The notes below the pieces were generated by a model that ran no database searches, had not been told where the DNA came from, and saw nothing but the letters and a program-made list of their open reading frames with translations. Source: Paulownia fortunei (Eukaryota; Streptophyta; Magnoliopsida; Lamiales; Paulowniaceae). Taken from it: a stretch of DNA of 64,000 bases. Position 1 is the stretch's first letter. The number at the start of each line of letters is the position of its first letter. Shown here one piece after another: positions 23,201 to 34,878 of this stretch. The position numbers and the translations under genes are program-made. The stretch is taken from the NCBI GenBank assembly GCA_019321725.1, contig CM033109.1, positions 6,417,993 through 6,481,992 of the forward strand. The letters run 5' to 3'.

Positions 23201-26200
23201 GGGCAGTTCATTTTTGTGGTGAATTGGGTTGCTGTTGTGTTGAGGATTAATAAGATGGAACAAGCCTGTAGTAGCATGCCATCCTTCCCTCTCCTCCAGT
23301 TTCCTCTTCCTAGTTGTATCTATGCATTTATCAGCAGATAGATGCACACACAAACAGATATATTCATCTTTATGCAGGCTTTTGTGCTTGCCTGCAGCAC
23401 GGGGTGTGCATGAGCTTGGTGGGGGACCCTTTGCATTTTGTGAAAGATCAGGAAAAAGTTTTCCCTCCTGCTATCAGCTAACAGAAAATGCTTCGAAAAT
23501 CCCTAAAGAATTGATGCAAACATTGATATGTCCTTGGTGATTGGCTTCTCCCATAAATTAAAATTTTCCGGATTGACAGCATGAGGTGATCTGGACTGTG
23601 GGTTTAAAAAATGGAGTCCCCAGTTCCATGCTCATCTTTCCACTGCAGTGTTGTTTAATGAGACTCAGTTTTCTGTGTGTGCAATGGTTTCTGCCGCCTC
23701 CTCATAGGAGTTTTATGTAGACCCTTCTAATCAGATGTTTACATGAAAAAAAATAGACATGCAGCTTCTCATCTTCTGTTTCCATTTTTTGGTTTTCCCT
23801 TCCTTGTTGAGTATGCGTGAGTAGCTTAAACATAACTTCTGGTACTTGCTACAAGCCCCTTCATTTAGTGCTGGTGTTTTATGACCAGCTAGCATGATAT
23901 CAGAATGCATTGACAAATTGGGTTGAATCAAATGGTCAAAAGTTATTCATTCTCTCTGCTGGTTTTGATGGAATTTTTGTGTTGCATTCTGATATTAACA
24001 GCAGCTGTGATTTTATCATTGACTGGGTATGACTTGAATTTTCTCATACTCCTCTCCTAATTTTATTGCTCCTTTTCGAACATTCCAAAATAAGATTCAA
24101 TTTCCTAAAATATATATTTTTTAAACTACTTTCTCATTTACTAATGATGTGACCACTAGCTCTCAACCACTACATTTTAGGGCAATTGTAAAAAAATACA
24201 CAACTTTCACTTTTTCAACTCTCATCTAAAACTCCGTGCTAGGTCAAACTAGACCTATTTTTGTCGACAAGGGAGATTTAGGCTTCTAGAAAAGATTAGG
24301 TCTCATGTCATGAAACATCCTCAAAGTCACTGGGGCGTCGTCTACTTTTAAATCACATTCTTATTATTTTGTCGGAAGCTTGTTGGCCTTTTCTTTCGTC
24401 CATAATATTTCTTAATAGTTACATAAGTATGATTCACATGTTTCTTCATTATTTCCTTTTCAGAGGAAGTCTCTCTTGGAGGTTATTAAGGAGACTGTAT
24501 TATCTCATCTCACAAAAAAATGTCCTCCTCATGTGAGACCCTTACCAACTGTACCACCATTTGTGTCTCTCACATATCTCTTAAAGCTCCTGCTAATTGA
24601 GGAACTCCTGTTCCACATGTTTTCAGGTTCAAGTTATTGGCCTGCTTTGCAGAACTCCCCAAAAAGAGAGTAGACATGAATTATTGCGGCGAGTGGCTGC
24701 AGGTGGTGGTGTATTTCAGGGTGAGAATGGCACAAAAGTTCATCTTCCAGGGGCCAATTTAAATGATATAGCTAACCAGGCTGATGATCTTCTGGAGGTC
24801 GGTTCTTCAAAATGCATACTTTGCTTCTGTGATTATACTTTGCGTATTTCCTTCTACTAACAATTGCATATTTTAATGGGATAAGACAATATTTTTCCCA
24901 ACAATAGTATGAAATGACCACTGCTGTTGAGTCGTTGTGGAATACATCAACGAAAAAGCATGTCTTCTGACGTTAAATTTATCTGTGCGTAATGCATAAC
25001 CTTTGAATCAGAAAGATAATATTGCTTTATATCACTTTGGTGAGGGATATCATTTTTGTTGTTAAGTAAATTAATCATGTTCCGATTAGAGAATATATTG
25101 CTTCACATGACATTAATGTCTAGTGTCAGTGACAATTGTTTTTTATTTCTGAAATCAATTGACTTTGCAATATTCAAAGTGCTGTTATTCTGTTAGGTGT
25201 TGGATGTTCATCCTGTCAATATAAGGATATGAGAAAGCTTAGACCAGGAACGCCATAGATTATACTCAACCCACATAAAAAAGACAGAGGATGAGGGAAT
25301 TTAACTGAGAAAAAATAATGCTTGAAAAATTTCCTTGGTTTTAGGGTTGTTGGTAGCCTCTGCTTGCTTGCCTCCGTATTTGGTCTGTTTCAGCATTTAT
25401 ATGTGTTTTTGGTGCTTTTGCTAGCATCTGTAAAAAAGTCTTCTTGTGTATTAATCATCAACTAGAGTCTAAAATTATAAAGTAAAAAAAGTTTGCACTT
25501 CGATTGCTTCTGGTAAGTGTATTATTAATGTAATGTAGTTAGCTGTCTGAGAAACTATATCTGCTTCACTTAATACATTTTATGGTGCATCAGCATGTTG
25601 CTTGCTTATCTACTGTTTCATTATAGTTGTTCCATCGGAAATTGCATCACATCATTAATCATCCAGATGAACTGACTATTGGGTTAGCGTTGGGTATTAC
25701 ATAATATGGTTGTAGATATCTCTATGTTAATTCCTTAATTATTTTCCCTTTTGGAACAATGAATTTTTTTTTCCCCGCTGCACCCATTTATAAAGAAGAA
25801 ACAGAAAAAAGCCATACTACATTTAAGTTCTTAGTAATATTTTCCAATTGCTTTATTGCTGGACGTTATTGCCGCCACTGTTTTTAACCATGATGCTTGT
25901 TGAAGATAATAAATATTAACACTACAATAAAAAAATTTCATCTGGAACACCTTAAATTTTTTGATGAGCAATAGGGCCTGGGTTTAGGTTGCTGCTGAGC
26001 ATTTATGAAAAATTCCAGATGCTTGGCCTTGGAAAAAGAATGAGGCCCTCATGTGAGGGGATGCATTGAACTTTTCTCTCTAACACCTTAAGCTCTAGGA
26101 TAAGGGAGTTATTCAATAATATTCATGCTTATTGTTGTTGGCAATTTTGATAGTAGCTACTATTTAAGTTAGCTATTTTGAATAGAATTTTGTTTTGATG

Positions 26201-27129
26201 CCATCTTGTTCCATTATGGGCCCCTGCCAAACACATCTTATCTAGACGATGGAATCCCGTCCTGTCATTCCTGATCGAAAGCTACTTGTAAGGCTCGTTT
26301 TGATCAGAGAAGAAGCTAGGAACATGATGGGAGGTGGTATACTAGATGAAAGAAATGACCGTGGTCTAAATACACTTCCTGAATCAGAGGTCCATAGTTT
26401 TCAGTTCATCATTACCTAGTAATTCAAAAACTGCTTCTGACTCACTGAAGTGTATTCATTGTACTGCATTTCACAGGTCAACTTTTTGACTAAACTTGTC
26501 GCTTTAAGACCAGGGAAAACTGTACGTGGCATGATAAAAAGTGTAATGCAAGGAAAAGATGAAGGTGCAGACAGTTCTGAAAGCGAAGATGGTATCGTAA
26601 GCGAAAAGATTCCTAGTGGAATAGCAGGAAGGGTGAGCTGTTCTGTCCCCTAAACAAAAGTAAAAGCTATCATGTTATAGGAACCTCAGGACTAGGTGAT
26701 GCATGAGTTTGACTCTAAATCTTGATCTCCAGGCTAGTGTTACTGGTCGTAAACCATTACCTGTGCGCCCTGGCATGTTTCTTGAAACTGTTTCCAAGGT
26801 AACAGTTGTTTTAGAATTTTGCTATTCATATTTCTGTTATTCTGAACGTTTTATGCTAGGTAACTTAGTAAAAAGATTTTTCTTTGGGTTAAATAATCTG
26901 ATTGTAGATATTTATGAGAAGGCATTTTTCAGATTTTCAATTATCTGTGCACCCTCTAAAACATGCAACGCACATCTATCAAGTCCTCTCAGGGTATCAT
27001 AACATCTGATTTTTTTATTTTTTATTTTTGGCTTTACCCTGATCTCTATTTTACTGGGAAATCAGGTATTAGGTGGCATATATGCAGGAAACATATCTGG
27101 AATCACAGCACAGCATCTAGAATGGGTAA

Positions 27130-27171
<42 letters not shown>

Positions 27172-27853
27172 AAAAAAAAAAAAAGAGGAGAAAAAAATGA
27201 CAGGACAAATATTCATGCATACATTTGGGAACTTTCTGTTCATCTTATATATTTTCTATGATTATATATGATGGGGAAAATTTTGAATGAGAAACTGTAG
27301 AAATCATCAGCATGCTACTTATATAAAAAGAAATGAATAAAATGTGAGAGAAAAGAAGAATCAAGATCTCAAAGAGTGGCACCAAGTTGGAAAGATAAAT
27401 AATTGCCTCTAGATCCTCAACTCTACATGTTGGTATAAAGCTTTCCGGGTATACTCACAATATATCACCAGATACTTCTGCCAACTCTAGTTTGCATACT
27501 GGTGGTCATCCATTTAAAATTCTACAGTCTGTATCTCAAACTCTTAAGGTGGTGAACGTGACTAGCTAATTTCCGCTTTTGCAGAGCTTTTGGACTAGTG
27601 AAAATATCAGGCCTTTTTGAATGTTATGCTGCATTTCTTTGATCTTGAATCCACAAGATTGCAATTGTTTGCTTCGATAAGTGATGCTTATGTGCCATTG
27701 AAATACTATAGCCATGCTTTAACTGAATCTAGTTTTTGTAGCATGTGGATATTCAATGCTTCCTCACTGCAAAGAAGCTGATCCATTCAATTCTTGGTCT
27801 TGTTACAGGTTCATCAGAATACTCTCCAAATTCTTCAAGAAATTGCATTCTAG
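20253..27853 (+). CDS. Conserved plastid-targeted protein of unknown function, 9 exons
   Basis: Exons: 20253-20558, 22738-22893, 24464-24532, 24627-24797, 26246-26389, 26477-26632, 26733-26798, 27066-27125 and 27809-27853. They join to 1,173 bp encoding 390 aa and ending in TAG. All introns are GT...AG and phase 0. The N-terminus is a Ser-rich, Arg-rich chloroplast transit peptide (MASAAVPFVTFSSTSLSKSN, then a VLCAAH-like cleavage zone near residue 50). The mature part is mainly helical and acidic. Notable blocks are VAVQLAAQGVIGKRVDQMES, HVQVIGLLCRTPQKESRHEL, LLVRLVLIREEARNMMGGG, VNFLTKLVALRPGKTVRGMI and an acidic linker, DEGADSSESEDG. The end is VHQNTLQILQEIAF. I do not recognise a named domain or assign a function. 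The second acceptor could shift by one codon (GAGCAG). Residues 1-100 and the start ATG (CCATGGCG context) are well supported. Confidence 0.88.
21229..21432 (+). repeat. 102-bp tandem duplication in intron 1 of the plastid-protein gene
   Basis: Two head-to-tail copies (from 21229 and 21331) share TGTAGTTGCCTCCAAGCAAG and TTCAATAGAATTGACGTTCT with few mismatches, so the duplication is young relative to the surrounding elements. Confidence 0.9.
27130..27184 (+). repeat. (TC)n(AC)n(A)n compound microsatellite
   Basis: It lies four bases after the exon 8 donor site at 27126 in the plastid-protein gene, so length changes could affect splicing of that intron. Confidence 0.95.
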
Positions 27854-30800
27854 TTTTCCTCCATAGTTAATTGTGGTGAACCATTTTTGCAAGCTGATTA
27901 TCACTGCTTTTAGTTTTCCACTTCAAAAGGTTTTTAGCACATGGGGGGAGATTTTTCTTCCCGACTTCCCGGTTGTCCTGTCCTGTTCAATCAGTTGTCC
28001 TGTGTACATATGTCATATCCTTAGCAAACAGCTGTAGTTCACAAGTTGCTAGTCATGAAGCATATGGAGAAAAATCAATTACCTTTCATGTTCTCCCCTA
28101 TATCGGTGTCAAGTTGGAAATGCCTGTAAAATGTCTGATGTGGTATTAGATTTGTAGTTTGGGCAAGTCTGCAAAATCGAACTTGAAATTATCTTTATGG
28201 CAGTGAATATCGTTGTTGATATAGTAAGGAAATGTGACATTTTACACATTGAAAGCGAGCAAAGGTAACACATTTTCTATAGCCACCATTGAATGTGAGC
28301 AAGGATGGCATCCACTGTAGAAACATTTTTGGTTGAAGCTTTCCGCAATTCTGAGTGATGCCTTGGTCCTGCTTGAGTGCTACTCGTGGTTTCTAACTGC
28401 AATTTTTCTTCACCTGCTATCTGTTCTTATCTTGATCAAATATGTTGTGCAATTATTATGCTGCTCAAAATAAAGGTATATGTTTGTCTCCTCTAACATT
28501 GAATTGCTCCGAGCTCTTCGAAGAATAGATTGAATGACATTAAACAGGTTTGGAACTCATTGCCTGTTTGTGAAAAGGAAAGGGATGCCTCCTGAAATCG
28601 TGTTGTGGCTCCACTTTTTTTATAATGTCTGATGTAGATGATCATCTTTCTTAAGTTTTTTACGAGCCAAGATCGACTAATATCTTCGGAAATGTATAGA
28701 CTGTGTATAGTGTGTCAAAAGTAGAAGACAACTAGAAATTATTGAGCTTTAAACTGCTTGAAGATTATGTGTGATACATAATCTCTCAGTGATAAAGCAA
28801 ATCAAAGCTGAATGCATGTTGAGTTGTACTCTCTTTTAAGCATGTCCAATCAATAGCAATGATGACAGTGCCCAAGATTTAAATCGCAGATGGTGGGAAA
28901 CCCATGTGTGGGATTGGTCCTACTGGTCTTGCAATGCGATCTCACACATCAGAAAGACCCTTCTAATGATTCTGATGTTGGGGTTATGAACTTGCAGACA
29001 CAGCAAATGAAAGCAATATTGTGGACCACTCAAAAGATAGTTTGTGCAAGAATACTTTGGAAAAAAGGAGAGAATTTTACAACGACGACATGGTGATCGT
29101 AATTTTGTATAATGATCATGGCGTGCTTCTTGTATCTATATTTACTTAATTTACTCATACTTGGTGAAGAGATAGACGACGATGATCGATAGTGTATAGA
29201 AATTTCAGCCTGATAAGGATATATACTACTACATCTTTTGGAGTCACCATCTTCCTTTCCTGTCCTGTGGAGACTAGATTAAAAGTGAAGCACATGCTGT
29301 TGCAGAAAAAAGCAAAGGAGAGAAAGGAAAAAGGAGAGTGAAGCACATGTATGTTTACTAGTTTATTATTCTTAGTATGATGCTCTTTGTGATTTCTCTT
29401 GGCACACCATATCTTGCACTTGGTCCAAGCCAACCTAGGTTGCCCTACCAAGTTGTACCCCTTCGTTTTTTTTCATCTACTCCACTGTCATTACTGATGA
29501 AGAATATAGAGATTGGAATTTTCCATGGGAGCTGCCCATGATTGGATAAAATGGCTCCTACTTATACGAAAAAAGTTAACTATTTTATGATGTTTTTTAT
29601 GGGGATTAGATTAACCTCTTGAATTTCTGATAGGGTCTATCATAAATATTATGGATATAATCGTCATTCCACAAAAACTAAAAGAAAAAAAAAAAAAACA
29701 ATCTACCTGGGTCCTCCAGATCATGAAACATATCATAAGAAAACATTCACTGCCTTCAAGTATAAATATCATACCTATTCCACTATTTTGTGTAAGTTCT
29801 ATTCTTCTCTTTATATCATTTCAGATTTTTTTTTCCTTTTTTGTTTTTTTTTTTCTTTTTCGCACTTTTTAGTTAGGGATATAATGGAGTGAATCCTAAT
29901 TATGGTTCGGGTTTTTAAAGCTATAAATGGGTTCGGAGTGGGCCGTTGTTTTTTATTTTCAAATCGAACTTGATCCGTTTTAATTTTTATTTTATTTTTT
30001 TATTTTTTTTATATATTTCTATAATATTATATTTTAAAAATATATTTTTTTAAAAAATTAATAGTGTTATTTTAAAAAATATATATTTTTAAAAATTTTT
30101 AAAATTATAAAGTGAGTTTAACAAGTGTACCGAGTCTAACCCGAAACCGGCGGATCCGGAGTGGGCGGATCTCATGTATTAGAACTCTTGATAGGACAAA
30201 TTTCGAATTTTGATAAACACATTCTATTATCATCCCTAATTTAGTCCAAAACCTCTCGACCTATCCTAACAATGATGCTCACCACTCAAATAAAACTTGA
30301 AGAAGAATTTCTCTTTTTTTTTTTTTTTTTTTTTTCGTCACTCCATAGACGCTTACACATCAACTCCCGTAATGTAAGTTTTGGTAAATGTTTAATAATG
30401 CATAGGCACAGACAATCTTGATACTTAGCTTATGAAATACCATGTCAATAAACATTACCTCAATTTCAGGAATGGCTATTAGGCTTTTATAATCTTTTAC
30501 CTCGAGTTATGCCGCCCCATGGCGGCCTAAGTTCTAACCAACACCTTTCATCAGAAACGTTTCAAGTATTGTATCTATTTTGCGTAACCTTTGAGTGCTG
30601 AGATTTTGTGGCTGGCCATTGGTTTTGGTGGTTTCCATCTTTTTCCTTTGTTGGGTTTGTGTGTCCCATGGAGTAGGAATGGTGGGGGCAGGGGTTGCTT
30701 GAGCACTGAAAATGGGAGAGGGGGTGCTCAATGGGTGGTGAACTTTAGGGAGATAGATAAAGAAAGAGCCATGCTTTGTTTGGAATTATATTGCACCCAA

Positions 30801-31156
30801 ACATGTGCCATTCATGGTTCCCATTGAAGATGCACCTCTTAAGTTTCAATACAAGGGCCAACGAGACTTAATTCAAATGACAAGTGTGTAGAATTTAAAT
30901 CCCACGTGACGATGAATATTTGTTTAATTTCTTTTAATTTAATATAAACTTTTTTTCATGATTACTTATGGTGTCGATTTACTTATTCATATATCTTTCA
31001 ATACAGTAGAATCAATAAATGTAAAATTATTAAATAAATTGAACATATATGACTCAAAACGTCACAATAATAATAATAATTTATATACTGTTTCAAATGT
31101 CAAATTCTGCCCTTGAAGTGATTCAAAAACCCAATCCTAACATCGTAAATGTAAGC
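27854..31156. other. 3' flank of the plastid-protein gene and intergenic DNA
   Basis: The 3' UTR probably ends within the first few hundred bases; an AATAAA at about 28469 is one candidate poly(A) signal. A stretch at 28890-29155 has gene-like composition and splice-like AG/GT sites, but no frame is long or recognisable. A poly-T tract lies at 30314-30335. A perfect GC-rich hairpin (GCCGCC/GGCGGC around CCAT) is at about 30511-30526. The part at 29890-30190 has GGGTTCGGAGTGGGC-type phrases common in old plant transposons. Confidence 0.5.
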
Positions 31157-31371
31157 TACTTTGCCAACAACCTATATTGTGGAAGGATCTTTCACAAATT
31201 CTTCTATTGGAGTTAACAAGACTTTTAGGTATAAACCAGCCATTCCGTTATCAATTCAAACTTTTTGAAAAAGCAAGCCATCTTTCTCATGGTGGGCCTT
31301 GGAATTTCGAAAATGACAACCCCATCCTTCTTACACCTTACGACAAAAATGCCCCATCTGATTCGAACTGA
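31157..31371 (+). pseudogene. Possible DUF4283-like fragment
   Basis: A short open frame includes RYQFKLFEKASHLSHGGPWN followed by FENDNPILLTPYD. This looks like the end of the DUF4283 domain found in plant LINE-associated and zinc-knuckle proteins (an F-F-x(n)-GGPW-F pattern). Only about 60 residues remain and nothing around it extends the match. Confidence 0.35.
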
Positions 31372-33361
31372 AAGGGGCTGCTGAAATAATTCCAAGTCTG
31401 TCTGGTAAAATGTTTTTCAATGAATTTTTCTCCACATTTGTATGCATGGTTGAAATAAACTTTTTTTCTTAGTTAAATGAGAAAATGAACAAAAAAAACA
31501 GTTGAGAAAGTAAGCAATAAATTGATTTTTATTTCTATTTTTAATTAAAAATATAAGTGATGTGCGACCAACATATTAACTCTTTTAGTGCAATTATAAG
31601 TCTTTAATCCGTAAAAATATCCAGTATGAGCCACAATTTTAACTTCATGCTTAATGCAGATTATCACTTATAATTTATTTAAATATGTCATTAAATTATT
31701 AATGAGTATTAAAAAAATAATAGTTATAAAAAATACATAAGTAAGTAGTATCAAAATTTTTAATATTATGCATAAATGACAGTACACAAATCGTATCGAA
31801 CACAAATCAAATCAAATCCAGCACTCGGAAGCAAAAAAAATTACAAGGATAGAAATGACAATTCGATTTTACACTTATTGAACAAATTGTTAGCTTCAAA
31901 ATAATACTGCATTAACTCAGCATTGCAAAATTAATTGCCTATCCCAATAATTTTTTTGGACAGGAAGTATGGAATTATTTAATTCACTAACAACAGTTAA
32001 AAAAAGTTAATTTCATCAAAAAAATTATTAGTCAATTTAATGAAGGCTAATAAGAGGCCATGAGGGTGGCTTGATTATGTTGGTTGGGCATCAGCTCTAA
32101 TTATTTACAACAGTACAATGTTCATTCATTACATGCTTTAACAACATTATTTAAACATTAAATAAGCCAATTAAGGGCCACTCAAGAAGACAGAGAATTG
32201 TTCATATATAGGAGTAATCATTTTAAAAGCTCCAAGAATAATTCACCCGCGCTTTTTAGGGCACAAAGTTTTGGGAAATTTTGAGTGCAACAATTTCAAT
32301 GAGTCTTTTATTAAGACCATCAATTAGTAAGTAAAAATCCTTTTCCTTAATTTTATAAAAGGGCAAATCTTAGTCTGGTTTGGTAGAACCCATCAATCGC
32401 ATGTTAATTTTCATTATATATATGTATAATTTATTATATATATATATATATATAATTTATTATGATTGATCACTTTTTTTTTTTTTTGAGTGTGAATCAA
32501 TCTCATACTTATTAATTTGGTTCGATCAAATTGAGTCTCAAAACTTATTTTCTCTGCCTTAATAAATTTTGTTGTGGAAAACAATGTTAGTATGATAACG
32601 ATTAACGCATATAATTTTTTAAAATCAAGTAAATATTCAATAAAAGAATTTAATTTTTTTAAGTATGGAGAATAATATGAAACAAGAGAGTAAGAAAAAT
32701 TCGTGTTATACATATATAATATATAGATTTATAAATAATTAAAAAATATTTTAGTTTTCTGTATGTATTATGAGATTAACGGACAATACTCGTACTTTTA
32801 AGATAAAATATTTATTTTATGTTTTATTGTATTTCATATAATATTTGATGATTGATATTTTATTTTAAAAAATAATTATAATATTTATCTAAAACCTAAA
32901 CAATATAGTATATTTTTTAAATCTTAAGTAAATATAATACAAATAAAAAATAATTTTTTAATAATTTATAATCACATTGATTATTGTTAAATATTTATCT
33001 CTAAGTTGTTTTATAACTATAAATTAAATAATATAATCATACTTGTAAAATAATATTAAAATAATTACAACTACAATACATATGAAATAGCATAAAAAAG
33101 TAAGCTATATTTTTTTGATCTGAATAATTATTTCAAATTCTATTTTACTTGTAGGTCTAAACATTTGTAAATTATCTATTTTTCTATTTTTGGGCTGATT
33201 TTGTTACTGTAATTTTGTTCGAAAATTCGTAACATATTCGTATGCATTACTTAAATATTTTCCATCTCATATTTTACTGGAAGTAAACATATACTAATAT
33301 AATTTATTGTCTACACTACATCATGCTTTCAAAATTTCACACAAACAGTTTTTAAGTAATC
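31372..33361. other. AT-rich intergenic DNA, no gene seen
   Basis: It contains (AT)n at 32434-32453 and A/T-rich low-complexity DNA. No domain is recognisable in any frame. Confidence 0.6.
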
Positions 33362-34219
33362 TAACACTTTGTCCCCTTAAACTTCGAAAATATGCACTTT
33401 GTTCTCTTAACTAAGAAAATATAATTTACTTTTTAATTTTACCCTTCTTTATAAAACATTTGAGAAAATATTTAAACTTTAAATTTAATAATATAAAATA
33501 TCTAATTAAATTAGTTCAATTATGAATAGCGATAGTTGAATTTTGTACCTAGATTACTATTCAAAAAATAATTTTTATTTAATGAAGTAATTTTATTTTT
33601 AATAATCATAAATAATCATTAAGTAACCAATAATCATAAGTGAATAAAACTATTTGAAATGTAACGAAACAATATGAAAAGAATAGTTTTAAATAGAACA
33701 AGGACTAATCACCAATTTTCTTGATTTTTTGGCATTAGATAGGCGATAGTCCACATATATAGTGTTGTGACTCGTCGAAATATATTTTTGATGAACAGTG
33801 TCGTCATTTAGTCATTTCGATCCCTTTTGTGAGGAGACACATTTTTTCTAAGTTATAATACTATTTTATTGAATATCTACTTAGTCAATTTCAGATAAAT
33901 TTACTACTTTGCTTAAAGATTTTTTTGAACTTTTAAAAAAGTAGTAATTATTTAAAAATTATTTATTACAATTATGAATAAAGTTAACATATAAAATAAA
34001 TTTTGTTGCTTTAGTATAAAATTCAATTATATCATTTTATAATGGTCTAATTTAAATTAATTACTTCATATTAATAAGTACAAATAAAATTCAAATTTTT
34101 AACTTCAATATTTTTAAAAATATTTTGAAAAGAGGGATAAAATTAAAAAATATATCATATTTTCTTAGTTAGAAAGGGCAAAGTATATATTTTCAAGATT
34201 TGAAGGGGGAAAACGTTAT
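33362..34219. mobile_element. Non-autonomous element with ~85-bp terminal inverted repeats
   Basis: The left arm (33362-33445) and right arm (34125-34219) are inverted copies, e.g. left TTAACTAAGAAAATATAATT against right, reverse-complemented, CTAACTAAGAAAATATGATA. Both ends start TAAC followed by T-rich and C-rich blocks. The 858-bp element has no coding capacity. Long TIRs suggest a MULE-derived element. No clear 9-bp target duplication could be read. Confidence 0.65.
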
Positions 34220-34878
34220 ATGCATATAATTGGTTGGGTTTCACCGAGTTTGACTAGATCTATTTGTACAGAGGGAGCACTACAGATTCTCGTCATAACT
34301 AACACCATTTTATCAAAATAAAAAATTGTCACAATTTGGTAACATAAAATCGAAAACCTAATTTTATTTTTCTCAATCATCATATTACACCCCAAAGTAA
34401 GGACCCATAAATAATTATCACTTTCTCAAAGGGCAATCACCCCTAAAGTTCACCCCATCCACGTGACAGTAATTATCAGCACAGATACAGTAGTCCAACT
34501 AAAGAGTGACCGTTAAGACAGATTTGAATCTTCGGACATGGGTAAGGAAAAAACACTCCTTTCCTGAAATCTTGGCACTGTTTCAATTCCAATAAACAAT
34601 AATTGTTCAATTCAAAAAGACCCTCTTTATTTATTTATTTATTTTTTCACTGTACAAGCTCATAATGCATCCCAGCGCCTAACAACAGAAGAGGGACAGT
34701 ACCGTCATATTTTGAATTCTCAAATTTGAAAAAACTCACCCACTGACAGCTCTCGTCCCGTCCCCAGTGTCTCCTCACACAAACAACTTTTGTTTCTTTA
34801 TTTTTCTTGATTTCTCCTAGTGTATTTTTATCTGAGATTTTAATATCTGTTTTAGCTGAAGAAAGATTTCAAGAATTC
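34220..34878 (+). promoter_or_regulatory. Upstream region of the fimbrin gene
   Basis: It holds a perfect G-box core, CACGTG, at 34460-34465 and a less AT-rich stretch (34640-34800) that probably includes the transcription start and 5' UTR. No convincing TATA box is seen. Confidence 0.4.

Noticed and set aside
29155..29451. 98-residue minus-strand open frame
   Set aside because: No domain, signal or conserved composition; probably a chance frame.
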